The notes under the pieces are model-generated. The model ran no database searches. It was not told where the DNA came from and worked only from the letters and a program-made list of their open reading frames with translations. The position numbers and the translations under genes were made by a program. This document shows, piece by piece, positions 22,280-34,671 of a stretch of DNA of 64,000 bases (position 1 is the first letter of the stretch; each line of letters opens with the position of its first letter). The stretch spans positions 496,001 to 560,000 of the forward strand of contig JAINUW010000070.1 in assembly GCA_020205615.1 (NCBI GenBank). Direction: 5' to 3'. The stretch is from Panax quinquefolius. Taxonomy: Eukaryota > Streptophyta > Magnoliopsida > Apiales > Araliaceae.

Positions 22280-24035
22280 ACCCCATGCTTGTGTATAACA
22301 TCTCAAGGCATCCAGAAGCTTGGCTTTTGTTTGTATACGCTGTGTACCAGTGAGCTGTGTATGTTGCAGCTGAAAATATTCTAGCATTTTTAACTGTTTG
22401 TGCATCAGTCAAGGTAATGTGAAAATCATATTTTCCAGCGACTCGGGGTCTGGCTCATGGAGTCGCAGTAGATTTTGGAACTACTCTTTGAACTTGTTAC
22501 TTCATGTCTCCTGGTCTAAATCTATACTGTCCTCAGAATTTCATGATTTGAGAAATAAAATTTACAGATTGAGCTTGCATTTATTTGATTCTACAACTTT
22601 TACCACTTTTTTTTTTATCCCTTTTTTAAAAAAAAAAATTGGGCGAACATTTTTGTTACCAGTCTTTGGTGATACTGAATGGAAATTGCTTATTCATTTG
22701 GCAAATTCCTACCATGTATGCAATAGTTCTTTTTAGATATATGTTGACAGAATACTTGAGTGTCTTCCAAAAGGCATTTCTTTATTTTATTAGCATCCAA
22801 ACATGTATTGCCTTCTGTAGGGTATATTAAATATTGACAATAGGACTTTATATTTGTATCAAATGTACGTTTATGCTCATTAAGGAACGAGAGAATGTTA
22901 TATTAGCAATAGATCTTTAGATTTGTATACCATACGTTTAGCCTCATTTCAAAATTATTGCCCTTTATGTCCTACCCCATGTTAGATTGTCCTTGTAACA
23001 GCACAATCATCACCTGAATCTTAGACTTGCGTTTCATATTAAAGTTCGTCTATGTATGACACACTTGTATATAATTTTTGTCAATAATTTGATACTAATA
23101 ATCTTACTGTTCAATATTGACAAAAAATTACTTGTCCTAGGAAAAGTTTTAATAAATGAGACTTGCAATTATTTGTTTTGCTTTACTTTTCCTAATTTCA
23201 GAGTGATATTGCTAATATTAGCCAGCCTCGGCACACTACTGTTGTCCTGAGTATTTGACCTTTAGCTTTCACGGGAGCATCAAGCTTCAATTTTTTCTCT
23301 ATAATTTGATTTGTGTATTTATCATGAAATTTCTTACTACTGCCTGCCTGTTTGTTTGTTTGTTTGTTTTTCTGTAATGGAATCATGATATTGGGGTAGG
23401 GCATCGACAGTACAATCAATTGAATCGAAGGTCCACTTGTCCACATGAATTTGAATTATGTCCACATTTTCTTTGATAGGAATGAAATGGCGGGGGCAAA
23501 TTGCAATCGTCACAAGATGGTAAACTTGCCCAACTCATAAATACTAATAATAACTCCATATTTCACTCTAGACTCTAATTTTCTTCCGTTTAAATTCAGT
23601 GATAAACTATTTATTTCCTCACGGGCCCGCTGCTATTAGACACGTCCTAAATTCTTCAAACTAGTTCCCCACATTTATAGCATCCTAAACTTGATTTATC
23701 AACTAGTTCAATAACAAATCTGCAAGTGATTGATTGAATTTTGTTTGGGCCAATAACTAGTATTCTATTAACTACGTTTTTAACTAATATTTATTTAAAA
23801 TTTTCAAATAACTTATATTAAAAAATAAAAATAATTTTCTAGAATAACTTGTATTAAAAACGTAGAAAGTAATTTAGATAATTTATAATTGTTCAGATAA
23901 ATAAAAGACGAGTATTATTTGAAGGGAAGCAGTGACATTTTATTTTATATAATAATATCAAAGACAGACAAAAAGGGGCATGGTGTGAAGTTGTTAACGT
24001 ATGGCCCAGTACTAATATAGCATTATTTAATAAAC
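22280..24035. other. 3' UTR and spacer
   Basis: Follows the stop at 22277. The first few hundred bases are probably the 3' UTR of the preceding gene. A splice-like acceptor at about 23201 followed by a short open stretch might be a rare alternative terminal exon, but support is weak. The rest is AT-rich with no recognised element. Confidence 0.4.
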
Positions 24036-24045
24036 CTATAAAAAC
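24036..24045 (+). promoter_or_regulatory. Candidate TATA box of the LC8-domain gene
   Basis: CTATAAAAAC lies 280 bases upstream of the ATG at 24316. A C-rich leader follows (24180-24300). Position-based inference. Confidence 0.45.
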
Positions 24046-24315
24046 AAGCTGCATGGTACCCGTAACTTGGAGTAATACTGATGCTTTGCACATAACTGGT
24101 CAAAGTCAACCAAATTCGTCACATTTCTCTTGCCCTCCGCACCCGGCGCATGTTAGAACATCGCGAAACCAGATCTCACCACAAAACTGCCCCCCATCCA
24201 TACACCCCCCACCAGGCCACCACCCTCCAAAATTATACATAAACCCCTCTCCTCTCCTAGAAGCCCTATTCACCTTCTCTTTCCTCCTTTATCTAACTTA
24301 TTAACCCCCAGCACC

Positions 24316-25530
24316 ATGTATCACCATTCAACCCACCTGCGCAAGTTAGCAAAAGCTTCAGACCCCAAAACATCCATGGATCCCACCCACAAAAAGCACC
24401 CAAAATCTTCCCCCCTCACCAGCAGCACCACCACCTCCACCACAAAACCCCACCCAACACCCCCAGATCCCACTAATATTTCCTCTTCAACTGTCCAAAA
24501 CATATCCAATCACTTTTCAAGATTGTACTCGAACCATAAAGCTACTGCATCCTTAAAACCTTCAAGTGGACACCCACAGCCACAGCCACAGCCACAGCCT
24601 TGTATGGACACCCATTTGCAAGCAAAAGCCATATCTGTTTCCACTATTCCAGATGCCTCAATTTCAACACTCATTAAGTCGAGCAGGAAATATAGAAGAA
24701 ATTCAACAGATTTGGGTACAGGGTCAATCAAGAAATTTCATGAAGACCATCTTGATACCAAAAGAGCAATTGTAAGTTACAAAACAGACGAAATCAAGAA
24801 ATCATCCAAGAAAGAGAGGGAAAAGAGGGAATCTCAGCTGGAAGGGCAGGATGTCAAGAAACCCATTGTGGTGATGGCAACAAATCAAGAAATTGAAGTA
24901 TTGAAGGGAATTCATGAAGGGTATGAAATGAGAAGGCCATCTGTTTCACTAGCTGCAATGAATGGTAGGGGCAGAAGGAGGTCATTCTGCAGCTCACAGA
25001 AAGAGTTGGCTGATTTCTTTAGCTGCAATGGAGTGAAAGTGGTGTCTGTTGACATGCCACCATTCATGCAGATTCATGCTGTGGATTGTGCAAGAAAGAC
25101 TTATGATAGCCTGGAAAAGTTCACTGCCAAGACTCTTGCTTCAACTCTCAAAAAGGTACTTCCTTGTCTTTGAATGGTTTATGCCCCCATAAATTTCCTG
25201 ATCAACAGTGGGATTAAATTCAATATAGAATATATTAGCCCATGTTTATTCTCAACTTAGTATGTATATCTAACAAAACTATTTAAAAACTTAAATTTAC
25301 TGGTTAAAGTAGAGTTCTGATTGATTTTGGGATAACTTCAGTAATAATTGTTGTTTGGGGTTGTTATTTTTCAGGAGTTTGATGGGGTATATGGACCTGC
25401 TTGGCACTGTATTGTAGGGACAAGTTTTGGGTCATTTGTTACACATTCAGTAGGTGGGTTCCTTTATTTCTCCATGGATCACAAGCTATACATCCTCTTG
25501 TTCAAGACTACTGTACAAAAAGCAGACTGA
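24316..25530 (+). CDS. Protein with C-terminal dynein light chain type 1 (LC8) domain
   Basis: Two exons, 24316-25155 and 25375-25530, joined in phase 0; 331 aa. Residues 1 to about 235 are basic, Ser/Thr/Pro-rich and look disordered, with a short QP repeat near residue 90 from CCACAG repeats. Residues about 245-331 form an LC8 domain: VKVVSVDMPPFMQIHAVDCA, then the exon 2 sequence YGPAWHCIVGTSFGSFVTHS and FLYFSMDHKLYILLFKT. The conserved LC8 groove region (WHCIVG-FGS) is present. LC8 proteins are dimeric hubs that bind short linear motifs. Flowering plants lack dynein heavy chains, so a non-motor role is expected. Reading on past 25155 without splicing gives a false stop at 25173. The ATG is the first in frame after a C-rich leader. 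Confidence 0.88.
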
Positions 25531-27060
25531 AAGTCTACCACTAACTTGTCAAGGTGAAATTCTTTAAGTACAGAGAAAATTCTGGAAAAAGAAAGCTGCC
25601 TGCCTGTTGATCCCTTGTTAGCTTGTACATTTGGTTTTGCTCAGAAAAACATGGGCAACACTTTTTCTGTTTCATCTTTTCAACATGAGTTTCTGTAGTT
25701 CTCGGGTTTTTTCATTTTTGAAGGATATTATAAACCCCATTTGGTTGGTCCACATTTTGTATTTTATTTATGTTTTTTTTTACTGTTTTTGCTTGAGAGT
25801 ATAATTTAGATGATGAGAGGGTTATAAGCTTCTTCGACAGATTTGGCTTCTAGAATTTACATAAATCTTTTCTTTTCATTTGTTTTCTTCAGCATTTTTT
25901 GCCCATACATTAATTCTGATGTTGATGGAGTTGCCTAGTGCCATCACTTTCTAGGTCTTTGATACCCCATAAATTCCAAGACTGCAATTAAATATGATAG
26001 CTAAATTAAATATCGTACTTACCCAACAAATTATAGACTGAAAAAGTACAACCCAACCCAACCCAATTTATTTAGTTTTTAAACCAAAACTATATGCCAA
26101 TTCAATAACTGGTCCGGCCCAAAGAAATATGACTAATCAAATTTTTTATCCAAAAAATTGTAAATTAGCCCGGGCAGGGCAGGGTAGGCTCAGAGAAGTT
26201 GTAGAATCTTATGATTTAAGCTTCGTCTGACCCTCCCCCTCCGTCCTCCCCCTATTCTCCATATGCAAAGAATTTTGGCCTTTCGTGTCTTCCTTCCTAA
26301 TTCACTACCTCTCCATTAGAACTTTAAGAAAGAGGAACAAAGAAAGATAGATAGGTTTTTGGATCATATTGGGCCGATGAAACCCAACAACCCACTATCA
26401 ACACAACCACTGCATCAATTAGCACACTTGATTTTTACGGTCCGGATCTTAAGCTCACCCTTAATCCAACTCACCCGAGTTTACCCCTTTAATGACGACG
26501 GATATGACAGCTCATCATACAATATTATACTTTTTTAATGACGGACAACATATAGCGTCGCTAGAAATACCAAAAAGTGAGATGGTCTTTTATCATTTTT
26601 AGATGCCAACCAAACCAACTAAGCCTCAACACCTGTGATCTTCCAAACACTCAAATCAAAGTTTATACTACTTACTATGAAATTGTAATGGAGCGCCTCG
26701 CCAGTCGCCTCCTCTTTGGTATGTTTGCATGTGCATTCTAATCTTTAGGACCAAATTAGATAGGAGTAGTGGACAAAAGAAAATTAGCAAATCCCAAACA
26801 TTTGGGCATGTGCCCAAATATATACCCAAGAAGTTAATGGAGGAAGGAGTTGGTCAACCTCAATGGCGGGCCATTGGGCCAAGTGTCTGTTAATTTGGAG
26901 TTGGAAACATGAGATGAGAGCCACAAGGTAAGGTAAGGTAGGGTAGGAAGACACATAATGGACATGGAGCAAAATGTACTTTCCAGTGTGCTTATTTTTG
27001 CTTCTCTCAAACTGTAGAAATGTGTGAGCTAGGCCAGACAGTAGTTAGGCATAGTAAGGT
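25531..27060. other. 3' UTR and intergenic spacer
   Basis: Downstream of the LC8 gene. A T-rich 3' UTR-like region is followed by mixed sequence (an AAGGTAAGGTAGGGTAGG purine repeat near 26927). Open frames here are short and lack recognisable domains. Confidence 0.4.
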
Positions 27061-27064
27061 TAGG

Positions 27065-27300
27065 GACTCATGCTTCGTTTGGATTACAGTAACGAAAGTA
27101 GAAATACAATCACTCATTTTTATGAAATAAAAAAAAATTATGTTTGATTGTGATTAGAATGGATTGAACTATTTGTATTTCTCCTAAATTTATGAATTTT
27201 ATTTTTGAAAGAGAGAGAGAGTGAAATAACTCATTCCAACTATAATGAAATGAATCATTTCATTCTTTATTCAATTCCTTTCATCCAAACGTAATATTAA
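27065..27300. mobile_element. Probable small MITE
   Basis: The left CGTTTGGATTACAG (about 27075) and right TTTCATCCAAACG (about 27281-27293) form short inverted ends around AT-rich sequence with internal TCATTCC/GGAATGA-like phrases. A related phrase (TGTTTGGTTAGCGG) occurs at about 27550. The family is not assigned. Confidence 0.35.
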
Positions 27301-28845
27301 GGTTAGACCTCCCCAAGAAGAAAGCTTTACATCCAATTTTTTCACGTACCGGAATTTGTATTATCAATGCCAACCACAACTGTGTCTTCCTGGCTTATTA
27401 TTCCGCACACTCCAATGGTGAAAATTAGTACTACCTTTGTATTGTAATGATTAATTAATGTTGTGTTTGATTGGTGGGAATGGAATAGAATGAAATGGGC
27501 TAGGAATGGAATGATCATTACTTATGGAATGATCATTAGACTTAAAACATGTTTGGTTAGCGGATTGGAATGGTCATTCCGTTTATTTAGTTATTCCCTT
27601 CTAAATTTGAAAATTATTTTACATCTCTTTCTAAATAGATGAGTTTATTTCATTCCTAACCAACCTCATTCTCCTCTTCTCTACGCTATCTATCTGTTAT
27701 GTTTGTGTTTATTTTGAACTATTTTTGTATTGTTTTAGGACTAATATTTTTATGACTAATGTTAGAGTCAAAAAAATATTTTTATAAAAATATTCATATT
27801 CAATTTTTATAAAAATAAAATACATACTAATTTTTATTTTATTAGTAAAAAACATGTTTATATTTACAAAATTAAAAATGTATGTTAATAGTATGTATTT
27901 TTCTTATAAAAATAGAATATGAATATTAATATTCATATAATTAATTTTTACTAAAATACATACTGTAAATATTAACGTTTAGTAATATTTTTTGTAAGAA
28001 ATATTACATAATATATTAACGTTTTTTGTAATTTTTATAAATATTGTATTTAGTATTTAACTTTTACTAAATACATACTAAACAATTAAATTTTTTATGT
28101 ATTTACAAAAATATACATACTCTAAAAAATTACATATTGACGCCCCCAAAATAGGTATACACAACTCATTCTGAGTCGCCAAATAAATGGTACAGAATTC
28201 AAATACAAACTTAATTATACAAATGTCGTGCAAAATAGGTCAAAACACAAGTTGAGAGTTTTAACACGAATATTGTCTTGTAGACAATATCCAAACTCAA
28301 ATGGAGTCCTCATTACAATTATTATCACACTATTTTATAAAACAGTGAGGACTACTGTAAGACCCCAACTTTTATAAATAAAAATGAATTTTCTATAAAT
28401 ATCATTTTTGAATATTAAGGAGTGAATTTGATATAATGTTATAGTTGTGGGTAATATTTATAAATTTTTCAAAAGTAAGCAAGTTGTTATAAAATATCCA
28501 ATTGGTCGGAAAATATTCGTTTTAACAGAGAATATTCGTACGACGGTACAATCATTGGTGGACCCCACAACGGAATTATTGTCGGAGTTAGAAAATGACA
28601 AAAATATTTTTTATAAAAATAACGGCGAAAGTTTTACCGTTAACTGTTGGATTAACCGGTGGTAAAAGTAAAGTAATACGTGTGGTTGCATATTAGCACA
28701 CGGTATTGATTATTGATGCTTACGTGAGAAGTCACTCAGTTTTGTTCAATTATTGCTACAGTAATAGTTGTATAGTATCTCACGTTATTTGATTCAATTG
28801 TTGTCAATATTTTAATATTATTAAATTAATAATTGAGACGATACA

Positions 28846-31265
28846 TGTGAGACCCCAGATTTTATCAATAAAGATTTAAATTTTGTCGAAATAATTTTTA
28901 ATATTATGGTGTGAATTTGAGATAATATTATAGTTGTGGGTAGTATTTATAAATTTTGCAAAGTATGCAAGTGGTTATAATATATTCGATTGGTGGGGAA
29001 TATCTGGTTTAGCGGGGAATATTAAAGATAACTCAATCATTGGTGGACCCCACAATGTAATTATTCATTTGATTGAGAAAACGACAAAAATATTTTATAT
29101 CAAATAACGACGGAAGTTTTACTGGTTGATATTGTTGAACTACTCGGTAGTAAAAAAGCGATGAATACGTGTGGGTTGCATAAGAAGACTTACTGGTATT
29201 GATTATCGATGCTTATGTGAGAAGTCACTCGGTTTGATTCCATTATCATCGATTAATAATATGAATTATTATAGCGATAATGACGTTTTGTTTTATTCAG
29301 TATTATTAACGTAATAAAATGTAAACATCTTTTATATAAAACAAAATACTTTATTAAAGTTATTCTATAAATAGAATATATTATATTTTATTACGCATAG
29401 TGTTGCATAAGTATTTTTGCATAGTGTTGCGTATGTTGTTTGCAGATAAGAAATGTTTTTATATAAATAGAATATATTATATTTTATTTAAAAGATTTTG
29501 CTTTTAAATATGGACCGCCGATTAAAGTAAATCAACTGGACCGCTCATGGATTAATTACTATGCATTTTATTTTCCTATAAATAGAAGCTCATTCCTTCA
29601 TTATTTTTTCACGAATTCAATTGAAACTCAGAGAGAGAAATTATAGAGAGAAGCTATAGAGAGAGAAAATCTATAGAGAAAGAAGAAGAGTATTCTCAGT
29701 ACTTCACTACTTTGATATCCAAAGTGTCTTTTACGGTAAGGGATATTATTTGTTGTAATTCGTAAGTGGTGTTATTCTTTCTTATTCATGAAGAGAACTT
29801 TCATTATTCCTTTCATTATTATTTCGTTGGAATAACTCCGTAAAAGTGGCATACCCTATACATAACCTCGTATACGCTGTGATACCCTATACTTGGTGAA
29901 ATCCTTATATTATTCCATTCTTATTTATTCTTGTTGAATAACTCAGATCACGGAATCCCCTATACTTGGTGATCTTCTTACGTTATTCCATTCTTTATTA
30001 CATTGGAATATCTCGTCTACGTGTGTTTTACACCGGACTGGTTCCATTGTTTATTATTCCGCATTTATTATTCTCGCTGAATATCCACGCTCGTGTGTTT
30101 TACACGGACACGGTTCCATTGTTTATTATTATTCAGCATTTATTATTATGTTGGATCATCCTGTTTGTGTGAATTTCACCGACCGTTCCGTTATTATTAT
30201 TATTCATTGGAATAACCGTCATGCCAAGCACCGCATGCATGGTGATTTCTTTGTTATTCCATTCTTTATTATACCCAGTTGATTAAAACTTTGACTTCTA
30301 TACTCCATGAAATTAGTAGAATATTCTTGATATTTGCGTTTCATCCAGTATCTTTTCATGGAAATATTCTTCTGATCATTCTTGAATTTTACTCTACAAA
30401 ACAATATCTTGTTGACAATTTGGACGTTATTAATTCTCGGATAAAATAATTCTTGAACTTGTTTTATTGAATTATTATGTCATTATCATCATCCTCATGT
30501 TATATTATGGCTTACGTGTATAGATGAACTTAGTATGATGATTATGACTGGGATCATTCGGTATAATCATGGCTTGTTATAAATGATGTGATAAAAGTCC
30601 TCGGTATTCTGTAATGCGTTGATGGATAGTTTTTGGTATGATTATGACCTGGGTGATTCGGTATAGTCATGACCATTATCGATAATTTGATGAAAATCCT
30701 TGACCGTGGTACGGGGATGATTAGATATTGTGGTTTATTCATTAAACCGAGTTTTAGTGATAAAAATTTATGAAAACCTTTTAAAACCTAAAAGATAGTA
30801 GACTTTATTTTCTACTTGACTCTTTTAATGGATCAGATATTCCACCGCAGCTTAAACCGGTTGTCTATTGTATTTTATCGGTTTAACATTGTTGAAGGCT
30901 AATGATAATTTATTCGCATTATCTTAGTCATAATATTTTCATCGGGTTAGTTGAGCTCACCCTTTCTTTTCACCGTTCTTCTTCGTGAAATGAGAACATA
31001 GCCGGGACTTAGTCGGGAACGGAGTAATGGTCCGAGGATAGCATTAGTAGTCCTCACTATTCTCGTGAAATAGTGTGATAATAGTTGTAATGAGGACTCC
31101 TTTTGAGTTTGTATAATATCTAGTAGACAATATTTGTATTCAAACTCACGCTTTATGTCGATTATTATATACCCATGCTTATGTTAGTAAGTTGTATTTG
31201 AATTTATGTACCATGTAAGTGGCGACCCAAGACGGGTGACGATACCTAATTTTTGGGGCGTCGCG
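28846..31265 (+). repeat. 5' LTR of element D
   Basis: 2.42 kb, starting TGTGAGACCCCAG and ending GGGGCGTCGCG next to the PBS. Upstream of the TATA box is a duplicated AT-rich module (ATAAATAGAATATATTATAT at about 29390 and 29464). Downstream lies GAGAGAGAAATTATAGAGAG. Confidence 0.88.
29576..29585 (+). promoter_or_regulatory. TATA box of the 5' LTR of D
   Basis: CTATAAATAG, conserved at the same site in the 3' LTR (36363) and in minus-strand relatives. It probably drives the genomic transcript, with R starting near 29610. Confidence 0.6.
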
Positions 31266-31267
31266 GT

Positions 31268-31279
31268 TGGTATCGTAGC
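31268..31279 (+). other. Primer binding site of element D
   Basis: TGGTATCGTAGC matches the initiator tRNA-Met-type PBS TGGTATCAGAGC at 10 of 12 positions. It starts two bases after the LTR end. Confidence 0.8.
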
Positions 31280-31442
31280 TTAGGATATGATCCCCGGCTA
31301 AGATGCGAGATAAGAACTAGAGGGGAGAGACGGGAATTTCTTCGCTAGTATGACCTACCTAAGTTTATTTGGTATTTGATTGGTCTGGTCGAGAGTATAG
31401 TGATAATATGTTGCATGTCAATTAACCCTTATTTTGTGGCGG

Positions 31443-32560
31443 TGTTTGAAAATGGCATCCGAGAATGTTGAGAATAAGAATGGAGCACGAGGAGACCTGT
31501 TGATTCTCCACGGATCAATAATCGGGACAATGTGCAACGGGATGGCGATAATCCTCCCCGTAAACAACAACACCGATCAATTGATGAATGACAGACGCTT
31601 AAAAGGTTTTAGAATTCATGCAACATCAAAGTAAAGCGACTCCTCGCCCAAAACGTAGGTGGAAACATCGAAACTCTCTCAAGCGGTCACCGCTAAACAA
31701 TTCAAGGAGCCGGGACCACCGGAGTTTAAGGGAGAGCTAAAACCACTTCGGCGGAAGCATGGATAAAGCAGATTACAAGATATTTGATGTCTTGGGATGC
31801 TCCGAGGAGCAAAAGGTTCCTTTTACGCTTTTATGTTCATGCTGAGAGGCAGACATTGGTGGGAATTCCAGAAACGTACTCAACCCGCCCAGATCAAGAT
31901 ATCTTGGGAGAAGTTCCAGAGTCGTTCAACGACAAATACTTTCCGAAAGTATTCGCCACATGAAGGAGGTGGAGTTTATCAAGTTGGAACAAAACAATAT
32001 GACCGTGTCGCAATACGAGGCAAAATTTATGAGTTATCATGGTCAAGGCCCCATTTGGTGGATAATGAAGAGAGAATGGCGCGAATGTTTTAAGAGGTTT
32101 GAAGCAGAGATACGTCAACATCTTATTTTCATAAAGCGTGTTTTTATTCGGGATGTTGTAAATAGGGCTCGATTAGTGGAGAGCGATAACGAGTCAACCT
32201 TAACTAAAAGAGAGAAAATTTAAGCAAAATTATAATACCAAATGAGAGTAGTCATCAAGCGGTGACAACAAGCGTGGAGGAATCAAAAAGCCAGATATGG
32301 TAACCACTTCGGTGGTAATTAGGGCCAAAATAATAAGAATGGACATTTCAAGAAAAGGAGATTCAACAATGATGGAAAGACGCCAAGACCAAAGACCGTT
32401 GTTAAGGAAGGAGAAGGACCACCTATTATATGCTTCAAATGCGAGGAGAGGGACACATCGGTCCGAATCAACGCCATGTCATTCAAAGCATGTTATAATT
32501 GTGGAAGAGAAGGTCACTTAGCTCGATTTTGTCGCCATCAAGACAAATTCAACTAGGATG
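31443..32560 (+). pseudogene. gag of element D (frameshifted)
   Basis: Successive frames show MASENVENKNGARG, EAWIKQ-like and WWEFQKRTQPAQIKISWEKF segments, then HMKEVEFIKLEQNNMTVSQYE, PHLVDNEERMARMF and VVNRARLVE. This is the order of a plant Ty3/gypsy retrotrans_gag domain. It ends in a perfect CCHC zinc knuckle, CYNCGREGHLARFC (32491-32532). A decayed second knuckle (CFKCEE) lies just before it. Gag forms the virus-like particle and packages RNA. At least five one- or two-base frame changes break it, so it is non-functional as read. Some breaks could be sequence error. Confidence 0.8.
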
Positions 32561-32689
32561 GAGGCACCAAAGGTCATCCCTGCATAAACCAAAGCCAGTA
32601 GTTTAAGAGAGCGTTTTTTTTTCTCGTGACGAGGAACCCGAATAAAATTATCACGGGTAAGTTAATCATAAGCTCTTGCAAGTCTATAC

Positions 32690-33020
32690 CGTGTTAGATA
32701 CCGATTCTACCCACTCTTTTATTTCACCTAGTTGTGTTCAACGTTTGAATTTGACTCAAGAAGTTAAACTTTGACTTATTGGTTGAAACTTCGTTAGTAG
32801 GAGCCTTCGTTATCGCTTACTATTTTTAAATCTTGTTTAATTCAAATAAACATTTTCACGCTAATTCGTCGATCTTATCTCTTTGAAAATATTTGTCTTT
32901 GATGTGACTTTAGAAATCGATTGGTTAAATACTCATCATTTTTTGTAAGGTTGTTAGCTTTTATACTCTTAACCAACCCGTTATGCTAATTCAAAGTAAC
33001 CAAACCACTAAAGTCAATCA
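32690..33020 (+). pseudogene. Aspartic protease of element D (decayed)
   Basis: VLDTDSTHSFISPSCVQRLN at 32691 aligns with the gypsy protease active site, usually D-S/T-G-A-T-H-S-F. The glycine after the catalytic aspartate region is replaced (DTD). FDVTLEIDWLNTHH near 32898-32940 corresponds to the downstream DVILGIDWLTTHH block of element F, and the following stretch matches F up to about 33000. After this, homology to pol stops. Not functional. Confidence 0.7.
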
Positions 33021-34670
33021 TTGTCATATCAAGCCATAAGTAAAGAGCCCCGATCCTTTCGTTGTTGACTTCCTTGTGTGGAATGCACCGAAACCAGAAT
33101 TTCTGTAGGCAATATCGTGAATGAAGATGGCAAGTTTATAGGTATCATTGTGAGGTGCTATTTAGGTTAAGGGATAGAAGTCACAGTTGGTATCAATGTG
33201 ATGTACTATCCAAGTCTTGGATGAGAGTCACAGTTTTGAATGATATTTCTATTATTAATAAATTTTCTGGCGTATTCTTGAAGACTTCTTAGCCTACTTA
33301 GAGCGTGAAATCGAATTTTGTATTGACCCCAAAGACAAAAACCCATTTCTTAAACCTCAAATATTTCTTCAACTAAAAGGATCATTTACGTGGATTATGA
33401 TGAAAGTCATAATAAAAGCATTGGACTAATGAAAATCATGGGTATACGTGGTATTAGTAAGTGTTATAATGAGTTATGTTGGTTAGTATGTGAAAACATG
33501 AAAGTTTCTTAGAAATCACAAAGAGTTGAAAATCGATTTTGGTGAAAAACGTAACATGAAATTCAATTGACCATATCTCCTATTATATTTTGAATTTTTG
33601 AATGTGGTCAAGTCTCAGAGTTAGATCTATGAGTTACCTAACTAATCCAAGTGGAATTACTGGAAAAGGTGTTGTAGATTTTTGTGTGGACTGATTTTAG
33701 CAAAGGAGTGCAAAGCTGCAAAACCAAAAAAGCTTCTCGCCATGATTTTAGAGAGGCTGTTTCGGCCACTTAAATTATGAGAAAAATTCTTGCCTTTTGG
33801 GACATGAAGGTATATGGTATAAAGTACCTCCTGTCCAAAAATGAGCTCATTCTGACTTAAAATGAGCAAGTTATGACTATTTCAATATTTAGGTTTTTCC
33901 GACGAAAAACGCTATAACCGGAGTTCTATAACTCCGATGACCATGAAATTTAAACTAGAAGCTCACGTTAACATGTGTAAGGTCCTGCCAAGATTTGGGA
34001 ATTTTTGGAGTTAAAATTGAGGTAGCTAATTTCTTAAGAAATTAATTAGAAATTAATTTTTGAAAAATAGTAAATGAATTTTAAAAAATTCCGAGAAAAA
34101 TATATTTTCATTATGGGACTATATTATGCTAAATCCCAGAAAAGAAATATTTTTGGGACTGATTTGGTATTTTTCATGAAAATAGTTTAGTTACAAACAT
34201 ATGAGTTAAATATGTTATGTGAAGTAACAAAGTTGAAAATAGGATTTTTTATGGCTAGAGGATCCTATATAGAGTATATGCATATTTTTTGATGAGGATT
34301 TGATAATTGGTGATGATATCTTATGAGTATGGCATTTTGAATGATTAAATGCATTATATGGTAAAAGCGTAAACAATTGAGATAAATTGTTTATAAATTT
34401 AAGAAGTGATTAAAATATTGTTGTAATATTAATGATATTAGATTATGAGATTATTAAGTGATTGATAACATGGGGATATTCTTGAATCCTCGGATAAATT
34501 ATATTATAAATGTTTAATATTTATCCTTTATCTCATTTGATTGATTCTTTATATCATTATCCTCATGTTTATATTATGTTGAAAGTCATTTGTGGCTCAG
34601 AAGTGCATAGATGGACTTGGTATGATTATGACTGACCGTGGATTGTTCGCAGATAATCATAACCGTAATT
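33021..34670 (+). other. Non-coding internal region of element D
   Basis: 1.6 kb in the place where pol should be. No reverse transcriptase or integrase motif was found in any frame. The sequence is AT-rich with short open frames only. It may be sequence acquired by a non-autonomous lineage rather than decayed pol. Confidence 0.55.
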
Positions 34671-34671
34671 G

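Noticed and set aside
23193..23260. Alternative last exon of the unknown gene
   Set aside because: An acceptor-like CAG and about 18 open codons are present, but the exon at 22079-22279 already gives a conserved-looking C-terminus in phase.
24321..24731. Minus-strand open frames opposite the LC8 gene
   Set aside because: Shadows of the low-complexity Ser/Pro/Gln coding exon; no start context, domain or codon support.
25156..25173. Stop of the LC8 gene at 25173
   Set aside because: This is intron read-through. Splicing at 25155/25375 completes the LC8 domain in phase.
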